A stretch of 64,000 bases of DNA. Source: Paragonimus skrjabini miyazakii. Lineage: Eukaryota > Platyhelminthes > Trematoda > Plagiorchiida > Troglotrematidae. Both the position numbers and the translations under genes were made by a program. Below are positions 22,901-34,900 of the stretch, piece by piece. The stretch spans positions 1-64,000 of the forward strand of contig JTDE01001530.1 in assembly GCA_014338405.1 (NCBI GenBank). Reading direction: 5' to 3'. How positions within the stretch are numbered: the first letter of the stretch is position 1; every line of letters starts with the position of its first letter. Under the pieces are notes generated by a model. The model ran no database searches. It was not told the origin of the DNA and saw only the letters and a list, made by a program, of their open reading frames with translations.

Positions 22901-25900
22901 TTTAGTCGAACCGATCCTGAGCTAGACACGATAATGCTCTTTGATTTGTTTGGAGAAACGGTATACAACAGCAGGCGAAAGAACACACAGGCATTGACTA
23001 GTCTAGGGCAGACGGTTAGTTTTACAGGCTTAAATTAGCCAGGGGATAAGCAGTGATCCATCTCCGTAATGTTGCATTTAAGAAGGTGCGCCTAGAAGCC
23101 TGATACAGTAAACATTTGAGTCTGCCTGCCACAATGCCACTCTAAATGTCACTCTAGACGGATCTTATAACTCAAGGATCACAAGACTCCGGCATTTAAA
23201 GTGGCCAGATCAACCAACAAAACATTAGAGATCGTTTTCAATTCTTTCTGTGTTGTCCCTGCAACACAGATTTTTCCTACTTGTCTGGGTGGACATCGAA
23301 CAAGGGTAAGTTTCTGTCCGTGTGGCACAAAAGTAATAAAATCTTTGTACAATCCAGTTCACGTTGCCTCGCTATTAATTGAGTGCTGAAGAGTTCGATC
23401 AACTAGTCTTTTCTTACCTAGATGTACGAAATGCGACGTGTTATCCGATTCTGTTTCATAATTAAACTTGATAGATTTGTGCGCTTTACTGAATGATTGT
23501 ACAACGTAGGTTGAATCCTGGTCCGAGTACAGTAGAACGAAAACATCTACTTATCACCGATAGCAACATAGGTTTCCGGTGACATGGTTCAGCTGCTGAA
23601 TTTCTAGTTTGTCCACGAAAATATCTACGGGTAGTTAGCCTTGTGAGACCACATCGTATCTCGGTCAATTTAATAATGCAACTGGCCGTTAAACGTGAAT
23701 TGCACATTGAGTACACAACGCAACAGAAACTCTTTAAGCGCTGATGATGGTATGCTCAATTGGATATTTGGTTCCTCGATGTATCCGCAAATGGAATTGA
23801 CAGCTTCTAACCGGGTATGTTTTGTGAACAATGAAGGAACGTTTAAGGAACGCACGCACGTATTATACCAATATTTTTGTTCTTGCCAGCAAAAACGAAA
23901 ATATTACGTAGATTAGGGGGCCAATTTCTGACAAAATGATTTAAGCTGTTTTGTTAACCGCTTCGTCGTCTCATGACAAAATGAACTGCACATGTCTAGG
24001 ATTGGTCTTAATGGTTGGGTTGGATTTTGTACTTTTGGTAGACCGTATAAGCGAGGGATGACTGAACCCTTCAGTTTGAGTTGGTCAGCTTAAACGTCCG
24101 TAATTCCTCTTTGCAGCAAAAGTCATTTCAGACTATGTACCACTTGATAATCAATCAGAATCGTTTTTTCCTTTTTAGCAACCGATATATTATGTTTATT
24201 TCAGTCTAAGACGATATGTGACTTTTGTCACCATTATCCTTTCTGTCCATAACCATTATGACTGCTTCCTTACCTGAACATGTTCTCACGGTTTGAAGAT
24301 GTTTAGTGGTGATGGGACTTTTGATAGTTCTTCTTTGGTAGAAGATGTAGCATATAAAACTTCTCCTAAACTTCATGGCTATATTTTATTTGCCTCATTT
24401 GCCAAGTAGCAGACAGTTCAGTTGTGTTGTTAACTGTCCACTTTGCGATAGGTATAAATAAGTGTGTCTGAAACGGTCTCACTTTCTGGCACAAGTACTA
24501 CTGAATATATGGTTTCTGGTAGAGTATATCAATGGATGCGTCAGACCTCTTAATGCTTCGGGATTCATACGATTAGATTGTTGAGTATTATTTGTGTTGT
24601 ACACAATGTATCTGTACGTTTTTCGCGTAAGTTACTTGTGACATCCATCACTGCACGATCAACCTTCGTTTTGTGGTTTGTTTGACGCTCACCATTTTCA
24701 ATTCAACTTCTGTCTCTTACGTTATATCAATCGATTCGTAACTGCATCACGGAATTATGGGTACGTTTCAACGTGACTGTAGAAGACAACTAAATCATCT
24801 TCTGTGATCCTAGCTGATTGGTTCAAATGCATACAGTGTTTGGTCACTTGTTAATCTCATTGTGTCTCTTTCTATTATGCAATCAGAGACTGTTCGATTT
24901 ATTAGAGGACGATACCGACGAGGACAACGATGATGATGATGGTGACACTGGTTCCGTTGAAAAATTTGATCGAAAAATTGATGGAGAAGAGGAGGAAACT
25001 GTATACCAATGGGCCACTAGGGTTGCCCATCAACAAACCATGCGTCAGAGTACCATTGATCGGACCACAGTACACCATGAGTTGATTCATTTTTTGATAT
25101 CCAAAGGAGCAAACATCAATATGACTGATAATAATGGCAACACACCATTACATTATGCGGCGAGTCGTAACAATGTGATTGCAACACGCCAATTAATTGC
25201 TGAAAACGCAAAAATAGAGGTGAGCGGTCAGCAAGTACTAGCATGTATTTGAAAATATGAGCCAGTGCAAAGTACAGCCATTGATCGGGAGCTGGTCACC
25301 TTTGGGGTGCAGGATGGCTGCTTGTTGGATAACTTTAACGAACGTGTTCTATCTTGTTTTCTGTATATAATCGAATAATGAATAAATGCTTTTAGTCATC
25401 TCTATTCGACCTACTCACTGGTCATATTAGGCGCTTAGGATTAAGTAGTCCAGCTGAAAACGTAATTTCTTTGACTTGTCTCGATAAATGAAATACAAAA
25501 GGCTATTACAATTGCAATGACGGTGTTACTGTTGACAAGTACATTGGTTGTGGCAAAGGCGACCATGATGTTGGTGTTTTCAGTATTGACATGAGAAGAT
25601 CACCTTATTTACTTCAGGATACAGTACAGTACAGTATGAAGATAGCATCACATTTATAGTCGCCATACTGATTAATAATGCACCACTGTTGCGTCGGGTA
25701 GACGAAGTTTGAATCACAAAATAGCAAGTGAATTATGCATCCATCTGTTACTTTTCTGTTTTTAACTGATATGACTTACCTCATCTGTTGTATTACATTA
25801 AGCTATGTAACATTTCGAACCGAATGCCCAATATTAGAATGACGTTAGACAAAATGGCTTACAGATGTTTTACGGATTAACAAAATGTTTATTGAACCGA

Positions 25901-28900
25901 AGTGCTCACAACCGTCATTTCCCTACAAACAAGCATTTTTACAGAAATGATGACATAGACATGGGAACAAATCATTACACAGAGTCATTGAGTTTCGCTG
26001 AACATTCGGGCCAGTTGCAGGATGTCTAAAGGCGGACAGTTCGACCGTTCTAGTAAGCGTGCACTAAACTGGAACACGATATCCAGACAAACCCAGGTTT
26101 ACCAGCAGCAGTCTGTTTTCTAATGTCGGATGACGCTATACTGAATGTATTGGCATTCATGTTCATCAATCATGAATCCACAGCGGTGATAACAAAACCC
26201 TGTTTAATACACGGCTTAACATTATTAATAACAGCAAACACAGACGATGTTCTTCCATGACTTCTATCTCGTCTGCACAAATATCGACCGATTCAATCAG
26301 TTGAATAGGAAAAAGTGCAATTTGAGCTATTCACGGTGGACTTTGTTTGACGCCTATTCTTCTAACAAATTCTCTGTCGAGTGTAACCCGAAGTGGCTGA
26401 GGTTGTCCAAGGCACAATGGTATCCATTTGATTTGCTGGTTTAAATTGCACTCTTCATGCGACGTTGGGATGTAGCACACAGAAATTTTACGGCCAGTAA
26501 CAGGAAACTAGGGTCGGAATATCAACTTGGTGAACCGTAGTCTCAACTACAGATGGTTAACCACATAATATGGCACTCCTCAATTTTTGTGTCACACCGT
26601 ACTATAAACTGTGAGGTAGTTGTTCACATTCAACACTACACACTGTTGGATGTAGTAATGGTCAGGATGAGGTGCGACGATCAGTGCGTAAGGATCCAAC
26701 AAACATTTCTTACAAACAACATTGACATTATCCAGGCCTCTCGCAATCTTACAGGGATGCAACAGCTGGATTATTTTTTATCCATATCAAATAACGTTCT
26801 TTGCTGTTCTTGTGTTCACCTCTATAAATATCGTTCGTTTGTTCTCCGATGCATATTGGTCATTCACCCAATCATTTTTACTCAATCAACCCCGCACACA
26901 ACATTTAATAATTCAACGGAATTTGAAAGTCTCAACACCTTCGTAGTTGAAATAAGCCTTCATGTAGTGAAAACCGTTTTAGTTCTAACAGTTCAAGATG
27001 TCTGCTGCATGCTGGAACGTGTTTGCCATAAGTTTCGTAAAATGTGGTTGGGTTAATTTCAGTTGCCTAGGTATCCTTTCACCCTCTACTGGACTTTTGC
27101 TATCCACGTTGTTGCAAATTCACTCTTTTTCAGCCCACTTATGGAAATATCTGTACTGCTTATTGATAAGTTTTTGAAAACTGTTCGACACATTCAAATT
27201 GGCTTTCCTATGGGTTCTTTTATCTCTCTTTATCCTGGACCAAGTTTGTTTATTGACTTACGTATTGATTGTTTCGTTTGCAATCAAATTCGCAACTGGC
27301 TGATCTCGTATGATGAAACCATTGAGTCGGAGATGGAACGTTAGCAGTAATGATAATCAGCCGCTACTTATAAATGGCTTGCAAGTGTACTGTTCTAGCC
27401 GATAAAATTGCCAGTTGGTCTTCTTGCATTAAACCACAGACTACTTTTTAACCCGAGGAAGTGTATCAACAAGTCTGTTTGAACTGCTAAGTTGAACACT
27501 TTATTGTGGTAGCATGAATGACATAAATGATTAGTAGTTAACGCACTGTGAATGCAACGCTATCAACTTTTACATACAACTTACAACTTACTAATGATAT
27601 TTCTTGGTCTTTGGGTTAATGCACATGAACAATGAAACTTCCAGTACCCATTCAAACAACAAAGATCGTGCTTTTTATCCATTTTGTATGCAAATACTTG
27701 TAGCGGTTTGTTAACGTGTAAACGTTGACTTGCTGCCATTCGATTGCTTTCTGATAAAGTATAGTTTCAACAATGTTGGTTGACCCACAAACAAACGTAA
27801 CTCGGTAACAAGATCGTTATCCGTATATTCTTTTCTAACAGTGCAAAGACAATGAAGGGCTGACTCCGTTGATGACAGCAGCGCAAAAGAACAATATCAC
27901 TGTGATGAAAGTGCTTCTGGAAGCCGGTGCGGATTATACAGCCGAAGATGTTTTCGGCAACAGTGTTGTAAGTTACGAGTCTACAGGCCTAATTAAATGC
28001 ACAGTCCACTGAAAGTTATTCAAAATTAATGTCGAGTAGCTAAAACAATGAAAGAACTACGGACGGGTTTTATGTCACCCGATGAACTATGCAATGTTTA
28101 GTGTGTTTACATTGTTTACACGAAAGTCGGGAGTGGACTGGTGGTCATAATCCATAAAGAGTTGTTTGGACGGCGACCGCATATCTTGTGTCACCGTCGA
28201 GGTAAACTGGCTGAAATGTTTAACTGCACATGAGTTCTAACAGTTAATGTTTTTCATCAAACTTAATCCCACCGATTGAGCTGATAATTACAGTGTTTGC
28301 TATATGTGTGTTCTTTACACAAATCACTATGTAATACATCTTTGTCTGCAAGTAGGGTACTCATAATTTCATAGAAAATTATTCTAGAGTGTACCGAAGC
28401 GAGAATGGGGCAAATTCGTGAACTGCCATCCTTGTTGAAATTCGTGAAGTACTGCCATACTACTAGTTAGCCACCCCCCAAAATAAAATGATCATGAACG
28501 TTTGTTTCTGTTTCAGCTGTACTTTCATTAACAGATATACACACAATTTTATACGCATGTGAAGCGGTATTTTTAAGCAATTATTTTTTTCTTTTTCGGG
28601 TTCTACACGTTCTCCTTGCGTTCATAGTCTTGAAAGTTATTACCCTGAGGCAGAACTTTGGGAATTTTTCCCTTCTCACTAGTGATATGATGTCTTAGTT
28701 TTCGTGCACTCATGACTGTACACTGCAATATTTACTTCGGGGCTCCGTGACAAATCTGACACCGTCATACCGTTGACTAGCCATTCGAATCTGTGAGCAG
28801 ACTCTCATTGGTAGCTCTCCTTGGTTTTGCCATGCTCTGTTAGTTGAAATCGACACCTCGCATGAACGTAAGACAATAGGGTTTACGCGATACTGAATGA

Positions 28901-31900
28901 ATGGAAGCAGTCTGCCTCGAAACCTATCGAAGCCGGGTAAAACCTTACAGTACGAAGTGGTATACGTCGGTTTTTCATAATAACTCGCTATTTCGTGAAC
29001 AAGCCATTCTCTGTTGGGGAAAAGTGTACGGTCTACGGAAATCATGGGAATCTTATGTTATACAAATGTTATCAACTAAACCACACGATGTATCCCGTAA
29101 AGCAGCTCAAAGTAGTATATTAAAAATATATCGTTACTAGGTCGACTCAAAGTAGATACCACTTAATTATGGAGTAGAAATTTAGCCAGACAAGGAGCCT
29201 TCTCTCTATCAGTTGGTCTCAGGGACTGCCAGTGAAGTTGTGAACAATTTAGCGCGGGTCATACTACCAGGCATATCGAATGCACAGTTTTTAGACAAAT
29301 ATGAGGATAGTAATCCAAACACTTATGTAATAAACAAGGTGATCACGGTCATTGCGATTTTACGATAGTAAGTGTTTTATATTCTGTAACTACTGCGCGT
29401 AAGTTTTGAATACTTGAAACAGATTAACCATTTTGCGTTGGCCCATCTACTAGGCCTGCCAGTCTGGGACATGGAAACAGGTCGCGTATCCTACCTCTCA
29501 GCGTGTATAGTAGTATGGTTTTGTGTGGGTTGAGGTGCTGCCAGGACACCCAGACATGGACAGGAGAACGATTTAGGTTCTGAACCAAGGCCTTTGGCTC
29601 AAAAGCCTGTGCAGCAAGTCAGCGGGTGGGTGGCAATATATCAGAAATGGTACATTTTCCGGAAAACGATGCCAATCTCCTTCCACTCTCCAACTTCGAG
29701 GATGAGGAGACTGTGGTCTGTCAGACTTCTATCTATTAACTTGCCTGGTATGAGTGATTATGTCGTTGTGGTGACTACACCGTCCAGTTTAGCCCAAACG
29801 ATCATCGAAGTGCGCAAGCCGTCACATCGCATTAAGATCTAATCTCGTTGCCGTCTGCCAAACCCAGTTAACATTGCGAGCGATTGGTTTAAGATGCAAA
29901 GTGAACAGGTGACTACCAGTCGTAAAGAAATGAGGTCGTTTACGAAGGTATTGGCCATTGTAGTTCGGGTTCGCCTACCAGGCTGAGAACCTCGCGACTC
30001 ACACAGTCGGTGGCTGGAGATTTTAGGTGAAATGACGAATAATCCGGTTCATTGGCGCGAATGTTGTTGTTTGATCGAATTGTCTGCGAAGTGAGTGCAT
30101 TCAATGACGCGAGGCGGTGAAATCTGTAAGGAAGCTGTCTTGTTGACAACGCCTTACTTTCAGTTACAGCTCGGTTGTTTCCAAGTTGTTGGCACCTTGA
30201 TGTGGAAGGTTTGAATACAGAAGGAACTATTCTTAGTAGCTAGGTCCATTCCAATCGCCTTCTTTTTCCTGTTTCATTCTGTGCATGGTTTGCTTTTTCT
30301 TCTCGGTTGTGTGACCGTTAAGTATTAGTGAGAACCACTGTTGCCTTGCTGTCTATGATGATGACGATGATGCCCAGGAGGGTTGAAGAAATTGTTCAGA
30401 GCTTTGCAGGTATTAGAACCAGATGGTTGCAGATCTGTCTCTGAACAGCTTCTGAGACCACAGTGAATAGATTGTGGATAATGGATAGATTTCTGTCTAT
30501 GAGAGTGATGAATACCAATCAGCGAAGATGAATAATGAAGTCGTGAAGCATCGTTCCACATGAATATCAAGGAGACGAAGGGATACCTAACGTTGAGAGT
30601 GCTAATTATGAAGGCCAGTGAAGTTTTTTAGTATTCCTAGCGTGCAAATGTTTAAAACGCCCAAAAATATTTCTGTTATCGATTAATCTGATGGTTGCAG
30701 ACTTTTACAGGTGGAAATGTACCTGAAAACTCATTAACGCACCTCAACAGATTGTTCTTTCGAAGAACCTTGTTAAAAAATCGGGTGTGGGTCTCGGTAA
30801 GCAACAATACTTTCTAATCACAAGGGTCGAAAGAAGTTTTAGTGAACTAGTCAATAACTGTGTATTACCTATGTTACCATTAAATCAGCAGGGCCGAATA
30901 CATAAAGTTGAAATTTGTTCGGGTGTATTTTGATGAGAATACGGTCCTTCAAATAATGGATGCTTGTGGACTCCAACAAAGAAGTCTTCCACTCTTGCCA
31001 TATAGTTTCTACATATATATATTTACATAGATATGTATATATATACACAGTATATATATATACTGTAAAGTGATTTTTCGAATCGTGAAAAGACGTGTGA
31101 CCTGCACTATGTTGCTGATTCACCCAGCTGTCTTCCTTTAGCGTCCGAATCGGAAAACCGTTCAAGTTTTTGCTGTATGATTTTCGTGTCTGCAAATCAT
31201 TAAAAAGCAAGCCGTCGGTGGAGCTCACTATTACCCTTGTTTAATGATTGACATTTTTTTGCAGAAGTTTTTTTCCTGCTTGGGCATCAGCCCTTTTCAC
31301 CATGATCAATCACGGTTGGGTCTACATGGAAAAATGTTGTCAGTAAGACAACTTCGAACATCTTTCGTCCTCTGTCATCTACTCAGTGTCAAATCGCTGT
31401 TTACAAGAAAAGTGATACCCGATGTAACGGATAGTAGTTGAGATTTCCATTATTTGGGAACCGCTGGGGAAAAGACTGATAGTTTATTCAGGTGTATCCG
31501 CAACGTGATCAAGATTGCAGTGTTTTCATTTTTAAACTTTTCAAACTTGTAGCTAACTATGAAAAAAGATATATAAGAAATGAATTTTGTTTAATTATTT
31601 TTGTTGTTTAACATTAAACTCGGTGGTTTCCGTTGAAATTGCTATTTGCTTTCAAGTATGCTTATCATGTAGTAAGTTCAGCGTGGCTGTTACACATAGG
31701 CGAATCCCAATTTCAAACGTTACTTGGTTGCCTGAATGGAATTCAGTACTGAGTAATTGTGGGAACAATCATCAGTAAAATTAGTAGCTGATGGTGCTTT
31801 GTCCCTTTGGTCGTCTCATTTATGTAGTAGTAATAAGGGTATAATATTTGCAAAATGGACGCCACTGAGATAGACTTAACTGTGCACGAAGTTTGTATGA

Positions 31901-34900
31901 CTTGCAGAGGACGTGTTCCAAATCGGAAGCTTGAGTCCCTGGATTTTATAATTTAATCTTTTCCACTAGGTTAAGACTAGTGTGTTGATGGAAGCGTTAG
32001 TAATACGGTCTCAGATGTATTCGGCGATAAAAGAGTCGATCGAACGCTCAGTTCCAATCGGTCGGCAACGAAAAACACACCATGTAATATAATGACGTTT
32101 TGGAGGTTCAAAAGAACTACCATGTGTGGACTAGTTTAGACTGTACGGAAGTAACCTGTATATATTTTTCCTACAAATCACAGGATAATTAAGCATTGTG
32201 CTCGGCTATCTGATTACTGGAATATAATGATCTTTTGCGATGACTCAAAATTTGAGTCCTATGTGCACGTGAATTTTTGAAAAAATAATGTTTGGTTGTA
32301 GTAGTATAAGTTAACCACTGCGAGGGTTGAGAGAAACAATTAGTTTATCCACGTATCCGAAGTTAGCCTCGGGACTAGAAGAGACGAACTCGCTCTGTTT
32401 ACTTATAGCTTCGTTGGTGCGGTATACAGATTTATCCGTTACCGGAACAAACGTATGCATTTTGCAAAATTCGCCTGTAGTTCTTTGAAGTGGTCGTGTA
32501 TCTGAAGTCAAAATCCTACTACAGCATCTGAGTTCACTTTTCGTGTAGCCTACCTAACACAAGTGAGGTCGTTAGGGTGTAAAATCTTCCGGAAACTTAC
32601 TCCCCTTTAATTTAAGTTTATATGAAGAAGCATTGTTCGCTACAAGGAATACACTGCTATCGAACATACGTATTTGAAGTTAACAAACTTAGATTATTGC
32701 ATATTGGAAACTACTTGCATTTGATCGCAACCATTGTCCACTTCGGAAAATAGCACTTGGATCAAGTTTCCTTCTCATTAGAGTNNNNNNNNNNNNNNNN
32801 NNNNNNNNNNNNNNNNNNNNNNNNNNNNNNNNNNNNNNNNNNNNNNNNNNNNNNNNNNNNNNNNNNNNNNNNNNNNNNNNNNNNTGATACACATCCTCGT
32901 TTAGACCGAAATTTGCACTTTGATCTTTGTGCCTCTGAGACTAAAATGTTAACCGCAATCTTACAATGAACATAATTCCCTAATCATGTCATCACTTCAT
33001 TTACAACCCCATGTAAATAATGTTTGCTTTATCCGATCAATCCGAAGGAGGAACCAATGAAATCACTCATTTCACCTCATAATCAATACTTTTCAGCTAG
33101 GTTGGAGCAATCTTAACACCTTGTACGTATAGGAAGATGAGATTCATGATAGCAACCAATGGTGCTAAAACTCATCACGAGAGTTTAGTGACAAACTCTA
33201 CTTTTTAGTGGATGCTGTTACCATTAACTTGCTCATTGCCGGATATCTTTCCAGGGGGTAAAGCCCAACAGAGCGAGTCTTAACACAATATTTTGAAATA
33301 AAATACGGTGAAGTTTTGCTTCGTTTACCATGGGTCCACTCAGTATGAGATCCACATTTTTCCTATCATACTTGAGCAATGATTACTGCAGCGAATTAAC
33401 TTGGTCGCCCTACTTGAATGAATGCCATTGGATAATGCTAACCTTAGGAAGTGGACCATTTGTTACTGAATACATCTGCCGTATTTAATTTCGGATAACC
33501 TATGTGCATAAAACTTCAGCTATTTTGCCAGATTTATCTGCATCTTTTAACCAGATGAAGGTTAGTGTTAATTTGACAACTGCAATAACTACTGCAGTTT
33601 CGTTTGAGCTGAAAAGAAACTAAGTGGCAACGTTCTGGGTGGAAATTGTGGTAGAATTCGGTGTAAGTTAAGGAGTAAGTTAAGGAGCAACTATGACTAG
33701 TCTTGACACAATGGTTAGTGGATAGGTCCCGAACTCAGTGGAGCAGCCGAAAAACAGGCGTGAACCTAACCGTTGAAACACCACACATGTATTATTGACC
33801 GTTCATTTAATCTCAGTGCTTACTCAAAAACTTGTATGCACTCGGTTATTCTTGATAACGATTGCCCCTTCTTTCAAGTGCAAAGGCAGCTGACAGTAGC
33901 AGTGAAGTTACCGTCGGAGAAGTGATACTTAAAATTATTACTGTTTTGGTCTGTTACTCTCTTGAACGCTTTCTTCTTGTCCAACACTATGTATTCTCCT
34001 TCTCACTGCCCCTCAGCTACATCACTGCCGTTCCAGGGAAAGTTGTCAGACAATAGAACTCGTTTGTTCCCTGATGCTGGCCAAAGAAGAACCCAATTTT
34101 CTCCGACTAGTGAATTGGACCAATCAGGACAATGATACACCACTTCATCAAGCTGCACGAAACAACGCCACACATGTGATCACCTACCTACTGAATCTAA
34201 GTAAGCCTTTATTTTGTAGGCTTGGTGTATATGCAAGTAACAAGCACAAACAAGTTCAGATAAGCATTATATATTTCCATTGGTACATCACACTGTCCGG
34301 CTAATGATGGGGATGTGCCTTTAGAAACTACGCTGTCATTTTGTTGCATTGGGTCTAGCTACCATAGTCATCAGTTTGTGTACCTACTGCTGAGTAAACG
34401 ATGACTAAACAGACAACAGTAAGCCTGATTATTTGGACAGACACTGATTTGATTTGATGAATCATTGAAAATGTACAGAACTCAACATGACCTCAGCTTG
34501 CGTATACATGCATCTTTTCTGGTGAATCATTCGAAGTCAAAATTTCTGAAGACATTCTTGAATTAAAAAAGAGCACTAAAATGATTACTAATGAAGTTGT
34601 TACGTTTTGTGGTTTATTAGACATTTTCTCCATTTAAAACACTATATCCGTTTTATCTATTCTACTGATAAACCAAGAAGACTCATATTGTGAAATGATA
34701 ACATTTTGCTTTGTGTCATCAGACTCATATTAAAACCAAGCTATTTACATACAAGGAATTTGAGAATAAAAGGAGAACGAGTCAGTCTATGAACGTCTTT
34801 TGGTCAGTTTCGAACCAATTAAATGGCCCCTGTAAAATACGTTTGTGCCTGCAAGTCGGATCGATATTGTCTGATCAACACAGGTTCACTGAATATGAAC

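Larger units (their letters stand above)
18491..24886 (+). other. Intron, 6.4 kb, holds a foldback SINE
   Basis: Phase 0. Apart from the SINE at 20698-21055 I see no gene. The several 60-80-codon ORFs inside it are unsupported. Confidence 0.75.
27968..34016 (+). other. Intron, 6.0 kb, with assembly gap
   Basis: Phase 0. Contains an AT-rich palindromic repeat (31011-31074) and the N run (32785-32884). A somewhat richer-complexity segment at about 29430-30150 may be an old repeat, but I could not name it. Confidence 0.75.

Noticed and set aside
26553..27056. 167-codon plus-strand ORF
   Set aside because: Composition is erratic (many Cys, His, Val, Ile), there is no family signature, and an overlapping ORF lies in another frame. 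Judged fortuitous.
28710..29140. Overlapping ORFs on opposite strands
   Set aside because: Neither strand shows a recognisable protein; they overlap antisense over most of their length.
29430..30150. Higher-complexity segment that looks like a retroelement untranslated region
   Set aside because: No motif, tail or duplication could be found to support a repeat call.
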